Positions 9,286 to 16,886 of a DNA stretch of 64,000 nucleotides are shown here, in pieces (within the stretch, counting starts at the first letter, position 1; each line of letters starts with the position of its first letter). The position numbers and the translations under genes are program-made. The notes under the pieces were generated by a model that saw nothing but the letters and a program-made list of their open reading frames with translations, did not search any database and had not been told where the DNA came from. Origin of the DNA: Arsenophonus nilaparvatae (lineage in GTDB: Bacteria > Pseudomonadota > Gammaproteobacteria > Enterobacterales > Enterobacteriaceae); the NCBI RefSeq assembly GCF_000757905.1, contig NZ_JRLH01000009.1, one strand, 5' to 3'.

Positions 9286-9532
9286 AGCATTACCTATATT
9301 TTATTTTTACATAAATATGTGTATGAAAGTTACCACCTCAAAATAGAAAGGAAAAATTTAATAGACAATATATAATAATCAATAATTTAATTAGCTATCA
9401 AAATATTAATGATTATTTTTTATTTGTAATTCAATATGTTAAATTTAATTAATGCTGTTTAATTTTTATTCCTAAAATTAAGCATAATTTTATGTTTAAT
9501 AAATTAAATCGTTGCTGTTTGCTAGCCAAATA
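9286..9532. other. AT-rich spacer, nothing recognised
   Basis: Very AT-rich spacer upstream of the exoprotein remnant and downstream of phoH. It presumably held the exoprotein promoter, but I see no clear -35/-10 pair or operator. Confidence 0.5.
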
Positions 9533-9561
9533 AATAGCGCTCAGATGATCTGAGCGCTATT
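9533..9561 (-). terminator. Perfect inverted repeat, probable phoH terminator
   Basis: A 14-base arm reading AATAGCGCTCAGAT is followed by one base and its exact complement. It lies 23 bases beyond the phoH stop. In the phoH sense it is followed by TTATTTGG, a weak U-tract. The arms are long enough to act as a terminator or as an mRNA 3'-end stabiliser. Confidence 0.65.
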
Positions 9562-9583
9562 CAAATTAACTATAGATTGTTTA

Positions 9584-10375
9584 TCAAAGCTCGTAGGCTA
9601 ATAAGGCCTTGTGGCAGAGTTCAGAGCGGACACAATCACCAATGGTAAATTTCACGATGGTAACCAAATCGTCACAATCAAAGCGTCGTAACGCATCTTC
9701 CAGACCAGACATAATCCCTAACGGCAAGTCACATTGGGAAACATCGCCATTGACGACGACAGTCACATTTTCTCCTAAGCGAGTTAAAAACATTTTCATT
9801 TGATTTGCCGTCACATTTTGGGCTTCATCCAGTATCACAAACGCGTTTTCAAAGGTTCGGCCACGCATGTAAGCAAAAGGTGCAATTTCTACTTTGCCTA
9901 TTTCTGGCCGTAGACAGTATTGTAGAAAAGAGTGTCCCAATCTTTTGGCTAAAATATCATATACCGGCCTAAAGAATGGTGCGAATTTCTCTGCCATATC
10001 ACCCGGTAAGAAACCTAAATCCTCCTCTGCTTGCAAAACCGGGCGAGTTACAATAATTTTATTGATTTCTTTATTAATGAGAGCATCAGCAGCCATTGCA
10101 GAACTAATAAATGTTTTACCGCATCCTGCTTCACCATTTGCCAAAATCAATTTTTGCCACTTAATAGCTTCAATATATTTTCTTTGTGCTTCACTGCGAG
10201 GAATAATGGGGGAACGATCACGAGTTTCACATGCCATACCAATGGTTTCAATACCTGTAAAATCAGCAAAAGATGCCACATTGTTGATCTCTTTTAAACG
10301 AGACGAGCGACTCTCTTTTCTTAAAGATCTTCTTAATTCTCGGCGTGCTCTTGTTGCAGCTTTCTGTCTACTCAT
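9584..10375 (-). CDS. phoH: PhoH family P-loop ATPase
   Basis: PhoH is a cytoplasmic RecA-like ATPase linked in E. coli to phosphate starvation; its exact role, probably in RNA metabolism, is unsettled. The 263-residue product from ATG 10375 begins MSRQKAATRARREL. It has Walker A GEAGCGKTFIS at 81-91, the signature TRPVLQAEEDLGFLPGD, Walker B FVILDEAQN and the C-terminal TRLGENVTVVVNGD. This is the PhoH type rather than the YbeZ/PhoL type, because it has the basic N-terminus of PhoH and is not beside ybeY. A longer reading from 10405 adds ten residues without family support. I see no clear pho box upstream. Confidence 0.93.
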   Translation of the reverse strand: MSRQKAATRARRELRRSLRKESRSSRLKEINNVASFADFTGIETIGMACETRDRSPIIPRSEAQRKYIEAIKWQKLILANGEAGCGKTFISSAMAADALINKEINKIIVTRPVLQAEEDLGFLPGDMAEKFAPFFRPVYDILAKRLGHSFLQYCLRPEIGKVEIAPFAYMRGRTFENAFVILDEAQNVTANQMKMFLTRLGENVTVVVNGDVSQCDLPLGIMSGLEDALRRFDCDDLVTIVKFTIGDCVRSELCHKALLAYEL

Positions 10376-10832
10376 AGTTTTACCTTTCGATAGTCTATAT
10401 GTCAATGGTAATAATATTTGAATATCTACACAAAAAAGCTATTTAAAACAGAGGATTGTCTCCAATTTTATGATTTGCATGAAAAAACCGGTTACAAATT
10501 TCTCCATCTTGCATGTTATGGATAACTTATAACCGGTTAATGACTGAAGAGTATACTTTAAACATTTTATCATCTATATCCCCTATGCTGAACATCATCA
10601 AACACAGAACTACGACTATAAAACATCCTCAAGAGCTTAATATTATTTTATATCCATTAATTGACTATAAAAATATTTTAACATCTCTGATACAAAAAAT
10701 ATTGTCGATTATTGCTTGCCTGTCAACTTTATTACGCAAACAATTACTTCAAGTCACCTGATAATTTATTAATAACCGCAGTTAATGTGAACAACTTGAT
10801 AATATGCTATTTGTTTGATAATAGGTGTTTTT
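10376..10832. other. Spacer between phoH and endA; no supported gene
   Basis: A reading frame of 82 codons (10513-10761, plus strand) exists, but it has no recognised motif, a leucine/isoleucine-rich composition typical of translated AT-rich DNA, and no strong ribosome-binding site. Two copies of the palindrome AACCGGTT occur about 35 bases apart near 10489 and 10533; their meaning is unknown. Confidence 0.4.
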
Positions 10833-11837
10833 TTATTGTCGCGGGCAATTTTTGGCTAATCGATAACCCGCAGCAATAGCGGCCTGCTCATTTTCAAAAA
10901 CAATACTATTTTTGGCTGATAAAACCTTATATCCCTGACAATGAGAAAAATGGTATATTTGGCTAATTTGATTACCTTTAATCGCGGCAGTAAGATAATT
11001 GCGCGCCATAGCAGAAATATTACTTTTTGTTTTAATTGCTTTTTTTTCTATTTCAGCAGTTGCAACTGACAAACCGGCCGCCTGATTTCTATGGCCTAAT
11101 TGCCAGGTTAATTCACCGGTTACAAACGGGTTATAGTGCCCGGTAATTTTGCCAATTCGCTCATTTTGCAACTTTTCCCAACGATTAACCGGAAATTGTC
11201 GATCCCAGGCCATTAATAGCTGTTGTTGTTGCTTTGACATAGTAAGATTATATCGGTCATACATATAGAACATTACACGAGCAACCTGGCCTTTTACTTC
11301 ATTTCTAGGCTCAAAAATACGATTTTTAAAATCCACCCGGCTTTGGCATTGGCCATAAGGCGATAAAACTGACGAGGCTAGTTGACCATAATTAAAATTG
11401 CTTCTATCACCATTTACTTCACCAATAGAAGGCGCAATGTTATACAGATCGGCTTCGATGGCGCGAAAAACAGGATCTGTCTTGACACAATTCTTTCGTC
11501 CCCCTTTTTGCCAACATTGGCGCTGATGACCAAATACCCATGCCGGCACAATATGTTCCCACTCTATTCGCTGTGCTCTATTTATTTGTTTTCTTACTTG
11601 ATAACCACAGCTAGTTAAATCTACCCTACCACCACTTTTACCCATCCATTGCCATTGACATCCACAATAGAGCGTTCCTTGATTTCCACCAGTTTGATCA
11701 AAATAAATTTCATTACGGGCAATTTTTTTTGCTTCATCAAAACTAATCGGTGTTGCTAATAAATTAAATGGCGCACAAAAAACTACCATCACGGTAATTA
11801 TTACCGTTAAAAAATGTATTAATTTCAAAATTAACAT
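10833..11837 (-). CDS. endA: Endonuclease I with an extra C-terminal Ada-like domain
   Basis: EndA is a periplasmic non-specific DNase. The first 30 residues form a hydrophobic signal peptide ending near ATP. The nuclease core spans about 31-250: YCGCQWQW, the cysteine motif TSCGYQVRK, catalytic IEWEHIVPAWVFGHQRQCW (H95) and EVNGDRSNFNYGQ. E. coli EndA ends here at about 235 residues, but this protein has 334. After a charged linker (about 255-285) comes a compact module, residues 288-331, with IYHFSHCQGY, an FENEQAAIAAGY stretch and C331. It resembles Ada-type metal-binding modules attached to other nucleases. The core assignment is firm; the role of the added module (zinc, DNA or wall binding) is inference. 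Confidence 0.93.
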   Translation of the reverse strand: MLILKLIHFLTVIITVMVVFCAPFNLLATPISFDEAKKIARNEIYFDQTGGNQGTLYCGCQWQWMGKSGGRVDLTSCGYQVRKQINRAQRIEWEHIVPAWVFGHQRQCWQKGGRKNCVKTDPVFRAIEADLYNIAPSIGEVNGDRSNFNYGQLASSVLSPYGQCQSRVDFKNRIFEPRNEVKGQVARVMFYMYDRYNLTMSKQQQQLLMAWDRQFPVNRWEKLQNERIGKITGHYNPFVTGELTWQLGHRNQAAGLSVATAEIEKKAIKTKSNISAMARNYLTAAIKGNQISQIYHFSHCQGYKVLSAKNSIVFENEQAAIAAGYRLAKNCPRQ

Positions 11838-12089
11838 CCTGGTTAAAATTAATAAATAAATCGACTATTTTAGTCATATAATTTTTTCATTATTATCGAC
11901 AGCTGTATGAAAAAATTTAATTTTATTTTCTTATTTTATGTGATGAATATCTATAAAAACCTTATCTTTTTTTTTGTATAAAAATATAATTAACTATTTA
12001 AAATAGGTTATTTAAAAATAAAATTTAATTTTCATTTAGGAAATAAAATGAATACATTAATAAAACATTTAAAAGAAGAGTTAATTGAT

Positions 12090-12224
12090 GTGACAAAAAA
12101 ACATGCTCAAGAAAATGATGTTAAGGTCATTATTGCTAAATATTCAGAAGAAGAACTTAATATTCAAATTATAATATCCGGTGAGCAACAATTTGATATT
12201 ACCTTAAATTCAATACAAGATTAA
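12090..12224 (+). CDS. Small acidic ORF, possibly a frameshifted gene
   Basis: From GTG 12090 this reads 44 residues, beginning MTKKHAQENDVKVIIAKYSE and ending ITLNSIQD, with a coding-like mix of charged and hydrophobic residues. The same frame runs open upstream to 12048, but without ATG. A well-placed ATG with an AGGAAAT ribosome-binding site at 12049 is in another frame and meets a stop after four codons (MNTL). One extra base there would join them into a 58-residue protein. It is therefore either a GTG-started small protein or a recent one-base frameshift. Its TAA overlaps the convergent yjjB stop. I recognise no family. Confidence 0.35.
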   Translation: MTKKHAQENDVKVIIAKYSEEELNIQIIISGEQQFDITLNSIQD

Positions 12225-12691
12225 ACTCGTGGACGCTTACGATATAACCATAGTCCAGGAATAGATAAACCAACCGATAAAGCACCGACAATAAATAAGG
12301 TTTTAATGAAATGTGTTACTAATGTCTCAAGTAACTCAGCGTTATAGCCCAAATGAGCAATTTTTACTAACGATATCATCGCTATATAAGCACTTATACC
12401 TGGAAACATAGGAATAATCGCAGCAACAGTAAACACTTTAGGATGTGCCAACCACCAGCGTGACCATTGAATACCAATAATGCCAATTAAAATTGCCGCG
12501 CAAAAACTTGCCCATTCAATACTAAAGCTCATTTCCATCAGTATCATACGAAAACCATAACCTATAGCTCCCAGTAAAGCACAATATTTTAACGCCCGTA
12601 CTGGCACATTAAAGACCATGGCAAAACCGGCTGCAGGTATGGCAGCTAATAACATTTTTTCAATTAAGGTGAGTAAAAATATTATGCCCAA
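12221..12691 (-). CDS. yjjB: Inner-membrane protein YjjB (ThrE-like exporter subunit)
   Basis: YjjB is the small subunit of the YjjPB membrane exporter, linked in E. coli to succinate efflux and related to ThrE. The core residues AAIPAAGFAMVFNVPVRALKYC, IGIQWSRWWLAHPKVFTVAAI and PMFPGISAY match E. coli closely, and the tail LSIPGLWLYRKRPRV is identical. Aligning with E. coli MGVIEFLL puts the start at a TTG at 12691 (156 residues). No ATG is available there, and the longer frame from 12769 runs through yjjP. The TTG lies ten bases inside the yjjP end behind GGGGA, implying coupled translation. Confidence 0.88.
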   Translation of the reverse strand: MGIIFLLTLIEKMLLAAIPAAGFAMVFNVPVRALKYCALLGAIGYGFRMILMEMSFSIEWASFCAAILIGIIGIQWSRWWLAHPKVFTVAAIIPMFPGISAYIAMISLVKIAHLGYNAELLETLVTHFIKTLFIVGALSVGLSIPGLWLYRKRPRV

Positions 12692-13479
12692 TTTCTTAAT
12701 CCCCAAACCGCCATAGCCATGGTTATACCGATACAAGTCGCTAATGTCAGCAAACTCGCCATTGCCCAACGCGCTAATCCAGTATTAATATGACCTTTAA
12801 ACATATCTGCCACAGAATTAATTAATGGAAATCCAGGAACTAACAGTAAAACACTGGCTGCCATTGAAATCGTCGATGCATTGGAAAAATAAGGAATATT
12901 TAATACAAAACCAGATACTGTAGTAGCCACAAAGGCGGTAATACAAAAATTAATCAATGGATTCATATATTGGGCTGTAAGAATTTGTCGAATGTACATT
13001 GCACAACCGCTGGCAATAAATGTGACAAAGCAACCATCCCAGCCACCCCCATTCAGCTTACAAAAACAGCCACAGGATAATCCAATCATAAGCACTAGTA
13101 ACCAACGAGGATAACGTAGTGGTTTTATTTCAGCCAGACGCTGCTGACCCTTATCGCAATCTAACAATTTATATTCAGCCAATATCACCGTATGCTGAAC
13201 CTTAGTCACCACATGCATATTTATGCCATGATCAATATTTTTACGGGTTGACGTCATACAGCGACCGTTAATTACAGTTGTTAAAACAATCGCATTAGAA
13301 GATATTGCGCTATCAACTTGATCCACGCCTAAGGCAATACCTAATCGGGTTGATAATTGTTCCACTAACATACTTTCAGCGCCGTGTTGAAAAAGGAGCT
13401 GAGCGCATTGAATACAAAGGCGAGTAATTTTTCTCTGCCTTTCTGTTTCAGTATGATAATTAGATTCAATATATTCCAT
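12682..13479 (-). CDS. yjjP: Inner-membrane protein YjjP (ThrE-like exporter subunit)
   Basis: YjjP is the larger partner of YjjB. The N-terminal soluble part has RLCIQCAQLLFQHGAESMLVEQLS and the SSNAIVLTTV and STRKNIDHGINMH motifs. Several membrane helices follow: LLVLMIGLSCGCFCKLNGGGWDG, LVPGFPLINSVADMFKGH and WAMASLLTLATCIG. I prefer ATG 13479 (265 residues; E. coli 256); an upstream in-frame start at 13527 would add 16 hydrophobic residues without homology. Together the two subunits form a split ThrE-type transporter. The substrate here is not shown by sequence. Confidence 0.9.
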   Translation of the reverse strand: MEYIESNYHTETERQRKITRLCIQCAQLLFQHGAESMLVEQLSTRLGIALGVDQVDSAISSNAIVLTTVINGRCMTSTRKNIDHGINMHVVTKVQHTVILAEYKLLDCDKGQQRLAEIKPLRYPRWLLVLMIGLSCGCFCKLNGGGWDGCFVTFIASGCAMYIRQILTAQYMNPLINFCITAFVATTVSGFVLNIPYFSNASTISMAASVLLLVPGFPLINSVADMFKGHINTGLARWAMASLLTLATCIGITMAMAVWGLRNWA

Positions 13480-13714
13480 TTTGTAGCCTATAAACTTGCA
13501 GAATTTTATTAATAGTAATAATAACAATTAAGTTATTGCTCAGTAGCAGACAACATAATTAATAGCGCTCTTTTTAGATCAAAATTAGCAATACTCTTCA
13601 CAAATAATCTGATTTACAACAACGAATAATTACTACGATTTTTTTCATTTACTATAATTAACTTAACTAAAAAGCAGGTAAATTAACTAATTTTTTGCAT
13701 TATAATAATATTAG

Positions 13715-14152
13715 CTACCGAACTATCAATATCGAAATCGGGGCATTAGAAACAATAGCCGAAGCATTCGAACCTAGCAAATGCGTGGCAATATTTGGTC
13801 GACGGGAGCCAACTACTATCAAATCAGCGCCTATTTTTTCTGCTTCTGATAAAACTTTATCTCTAGGTGACCCCATCTCAACCAAGTAAGAAATTTTTTC
13901 TTTAGGATAGTCAATATGCTTAACTATTTGTTTTAATTGTTTTTCTGAACTTTCGATCGTTTTCTTGGCAAAATTAGCTAATAAATCATAATGATAACTA
14001 TAACTCATTGAATAACGAGACATATCAGGAGCAACATGCAAGAAATGCAATTTAGCATCAGATAATCTAGCAATATAAAGCGCATGTTTGAGTGCTTTTT
14101 TTATTAGTTCTTTTTCTGAGATATCAATTGGAACGAGAATTATTTTATACAT
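13715..14152 (-). CDS. uspF: Universal stress protein, UspF-like (copy 1)
   Basis: A small cytoplasmic universal-stress-protein domain of 145 residues. It opens MYKIILVPIDISEKELIKKA and ends with the nucleotide-binding loop VVGSRRPNIATHLLGSNASA (G-2x-G-9x-G-S/T type) and a final ILIVR strand. E. coli UspF is the best match in both regions. A second, diverged copy lies 140 bases upstream on the same strand. Relatives bind ATP and contribute to adhesion and stress survival; a specific role cannot be read here. Either copy could be the true orthologue. Confidence 0.8.
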   Translation of the reverse strand: MYKIILVPIDISEKELIKKALKHALYIARLSDAKLHFLHVAPDMSRYSMSYSYHYDLLANFAKKTIESSEKQLKQIVKHIDYPKEKISYLVEMGSPRDKVLSEAEKIGADLIVVGSRRPNIATHLLGSNASAIVSNAPISILIVR

Positions 14153-14292
14153 ATTTACTCCTTCAAACGATAAGCACTAAATCTTAGTTTCCTTTATCAT
14201 TAATATAAAATACTGCACACTAAAGCCATAAAATTGATCAAATTAACTGTTAAAATAATAAATAATTAACTTGTAATTTTGATGATTGATTG

Positions 14293-14721
14293 TTATCTCA
14301 CCACCAGTACAGAGGTTTTTGCATAACGTACAACACCCGCTGCTGTCGAACCTAACAGATGAGTTGTTATATTGGGACTTCTTGAACCAAGAATGATGAT
14401 ATCAGCGTTAATTTCATCCGCTCGACTGACAATTTCATCACGTGGAGAACCAAAAGCAATAGTATAGCCCAGGCGATCAGCGGGTAGATCGATCGGTTCA
14501 AGTAGGTTTTGCATATCATCCTCTGCTTTTAGGGTAGCACGATCTTTTATTTCCATATATCCCAAAGCATAAGCATTTATGATTGCCGATGAGATAGGCA
14601 ATACATGAATAAAATTTAGTTTAGCTCCTGAAACTTTAGCAAACTGTACAGCCTGTCGTATAGCTTTACTCGTTAGTTCTTCTTGAGCAATATCAACAGC
14701 TACTAAAATAACTTTATACAT
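14293..14721 (-). CDS. uspF: Universal stress protein, UspF-like (copy 2)
   Basis: A paralogue of the neighbouring gene, 142 residues from ATG 14721. It starts MYKVILVAVDIAQEEL and has the same ATP loop ILGSRSPNITTHLLGSTAAG and the ending VRYAKTSVLVVR, which is even closer to E. coli UspF (VVRHAECSVLVVR). A GGAGGTG ribosome-binding site precedes the ATG; an in-frame ATG four codons upstream is less well placed. The middle thirds of the two copies differ strongly, so the duplication is old or one copy was acquired. Confidence 0.8.
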   Translation of the reverse strand: MYKVILVAVDIAQEELTSKAIRQAVQFAKVSGAKLNFIHVLPISSAIINAYALGYMEIKDRATLKAEDDMQNLLEPIDLPADRLGYTIAFGSPRDEIVSRADEINADIIILGSRSPNITTHLLGSTAAGVVRYAKTSVLVVR

Positions 14722-14733
14722 ACACACCTCCAT

Positions 14734-15069
14734 CTAAAAATTTTCATTCCAACTTTTAAAGTATAAGATAAAAGTGATAAAATAATTGTGAATATCTTTA
14801 CATGGATAAATTAAATATTTTTACCTAAATGGCAACAATCGCTGCACCTAACAGCAACCCTGTTTTCGATTACCATTCTTCGCCATTTAAAGGTCCGACA
14901 TAATTGCAATCACAAGATATTATAGAAACTAAAATCAAATAGTTAATATAATATTAAATACATTATTTAAATTAAAAAAGTTGTATAAAGACGTATATAA
15001 AATTCCACAACTGTGTAAAATACGCCAAATTAATTATTGCTTTATTTTTTAATTCATTGAGGCAAAAAA
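14734..15069. other. AT-rich spacer, nothing recognised
   Basis: Spacer upstream of both the second usp gene and the divergent yecF. I see no intact gene, and no clear hairpin or operator beyond presumed promoters. Confidence 0.45.
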
Positions 15070-15291
15070 ATGACAAATGATTGCTCGAGTAAACCGGATA
15101 CGGAAACCATTGCTACTGAAATTAGTTGCTTGAAAACTTTTATAACCTATATATTAAAAGCGCTAAATCAAGCCGATGCGGGAAGAGCTATACTCAATAT
15201 GGAAAAAGAAGTTCTTGCTATGCAAGATGCTAAACAAGCAGAAGTTTTTCAACGAATAATAGAACAAATCAAAACAGCCTATCGAAGTTAA
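15070..15291 (+). CDS. yecF: YecF family small protein (DUF2594)
   Basis: A 73-residue cytoplasmic protein with the DUF2594 signature: EISCLKTFITYILKALNQADAGRAI and a C-terminal IIEQIKTAYRS, matching E. coli YecF (ELANEVSCLKAML, QADAGRVML, VKQIKQAYRQ). A GAGGCA ribosome-binding site precedes the ATG. It is probably helical and possibly a coiled coil. E. coli yecF is the target of small-RNA studies but has no known enzymatic role. It converges with htpX on a shared terminator. Confidence 0.88.
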   Translation: MTNDCSSKPDTETIATEISCLKTFITYILKALNQADAGRAILNMEKEVLAMQDAKQAEVFQRIIEQIKTAYRS

Positions 15292-15296
15292 TAAAA

Positions 15297-15320
15297 AATC
15301 CCACCTCATCAGGTGGGATT
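15297..15320. terminator. Bidirectional terminator between yecF and htpX
   Basis: AATCCCACCT (15297-15306) and AGGTGGGATT (15311-15320) form a perfect ten-base stem with a CATC loop, flanked by an A-run on the left and T-rich DNA on the right. It serves the convergent genes from both sides. Confidence 0.9.
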
Positions 15321-15330
15321 GATTATTATT

Positions 15331-16215
15331 TTACCGATTAAGATAAGTGCCCATACGTAAAGCTTCAATGCGCTTATCAAGAGGAGGATGGGATAAAAAC
15401 AACTCACTAAAAGATTTAGAACGTCCGTTGATGCAAAAAGCCATCATACTGCCAGCTTCCTGTGGTTCATAACTTGTTTTCAAACGCTGTAATGCAGCAA
15501 TCATTTTTTCTCTACCCACTAAATGCGCCGAACCTGCATCTGCACGGAATTCGCGATAACGCGAGAACCACATAGTAATAATACTGGCCAAAATACCAAA
15601 TACAATTTCTAACACCATTGATACCGCAAAGTAAATCATTGGATTACCCTGGCTACTTTCATTGTCATTATTACTATTTGATAAAAATCCAGACGCCAGC
15701 TGAGCAATGATGCGTGAAATAAAAATGACAAAAGTATTCACTACTCCTTGTAATAAAGTCATTGTTACCATATCACCATTTGCTATATGGCTGATCTCAT
15801 GGGCGATAACCGCTTCGGCTTCATCACGTCCCATACTTTCTAACAAACCTGTACTAACAGCAACCAATGACGCATCACGACGAGCCCCGGTGGCAAAAGC
15901 GTTAATATCGGGTGCATGATAAATAGCAACTTCTGGCATTTTTATGCCAGCTTGATCAGCCTGACGCTTGACGGTATTTAGCAACCAATGTTCCGTTTCT
16001 GTTGTCGGACTTTCAATCACCTGCCCACCAACAGAACGTAATGCCATCCATTTTGACATCAATAATGAGATAAATGAGCCACCAAAACCAAAAAGACCAG
16101 CCATAATCATTAGCCCTGGAACGCTTTGTCCCTGGATGCCGGTCAAACTCAAAATAATTCCAAATACAAACATTACTGCCAAGTTTGTAAGTAAAAACAA
16201 GGCTATTCGCATCAT
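15331..16215 (-). CDS. htpX: Membrane zinc protease HtpX
   Basis: HtpX is an inner-membrane M48 metalloprotease that, with FtsH, degrades misfolded membrane proteins. The 294 residues start MMRIALFLLTNLAVMF. Transmembrane segments lie at about 2-24 and 33-52, the zinc motif is HEISH with H139, E140 and H143, and two further segments lie near 155-175 and 193-215. The late FRADAGSAHLVGREKMI carries the third zinc ligand. Length and start equal E. coli. In E. coli htpX is next to prc; here a hydrolase gene has come between them. I saw no distinct CpxR box upstream. Confidence 0.97.
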   Translation of the reverse strand: MMRIALFLLTNLAVMFVFGIILSLTGIQGQSVPGLMIMAGLFGFGGSFISLLMSKWMALRSVGGQVIESPTTETEHWLLNTVKRQADQAGIKMPEVAIYHAPDINAFATGARRDASLVAVSTGLLESMGRDEAEAVIAHEISHIANGDMVTMTLLQGVVNTFVIFISRIIAQLASGFLSNSNNDNESSQGNPMIYFAVSMVLEIVFGILASIITMWFSRYREFRADAGSAHLVGREKMIAALQRLKTSYEPQEAGSMMAFCINGRSKSFSELFLSHPPLDKRIEALRMGTYLNR

Positions 16216-16886
16216 AAAAATTGCTTTCCTTTATTAATTAACAATGATTAACATTAAATTAGTAATATAAATAATGTTTTTTAACTACTTTTCAAGCCCT
16301 TTGTTGTGCAAATATGAAAAAAACACTCAACTTTACATTTTTACAAAAAACTAGCACAAACTGGCATTTTTATTATCTTAAAACAACAATTTTCTTATAT
16401 AACTTATTGTTTTCTATAAACCACTATAGTTAAAAACTATACAAAATAACCGTATGCGGGTCAATTATGGCTTCTTTTTTTACTCAATGAATTAAAAAAT
16501 TGGTTTAGCTAAGCAAAAACGACTTAACTAGTCAGCAAAAAAAATAATATCCATATTTTATTAATTAATCATCAAATTAATAACAACTCATTAAGTTAAT
16601 AACAACTCATTAATAATATACCAAAAAACATTAAATGTTATTATATAAATAAACTCAATTATATACTTTAATATTTTAACTAAATATTTAACTTATAAGT
16701 AATCAAGTTAATTAAAATATAAAAAAACTTCTACTATTACGAAACAAATTAATTATATAAAACTTAGTATTTTTGTGAAATTGAGAAGCAATTAACTTAC
16801 ATGAGCAATAATTTATAAAATAATAAATACAAAGTAAAAAATAAAAAAGTGAAAAATTAAAGTAAATATTTGTTAAGGAAACTATA
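16216..16886. other. Long AT-rich spacer upstream of the C45 hydrolase
   Basis: About 670 bases of extreme A/T composition with many short A- and T-runs and a tandem near-repeat of ATTAATAACAACTCATTAAGTT-like units around 16570-16615. No gene is visible. It may mark the junction of inserted DNA. Confidence 0.45.

Noticed and set aside
9894..10421. Plus-strand ORF of 175 codons opposite phoH
   Set aside because: Antisense shadow of phoH; cysteine- and serine-rich without motifs.
10489..10542. Two AACCGGTT palindromes about 35 bases apart
   Set aside because: The octamer also occurs elsewhere in the window, and no IS, target duplication or known operator could be linked to it.
10513..10761. 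Plus-strand ORF of 82 codons between phoH and endA
   Set aside because: No good ribosome-binding site and a composition expected from random AT-rich DNA. It could be real but cannot be supported.
16560..16640. Short tandem repeats resembling a CRISPR or iteron array
   Set aside because: The units are A/T-rich, imperfect, very short and lack regular spacers; simple-sequence drift explains them.
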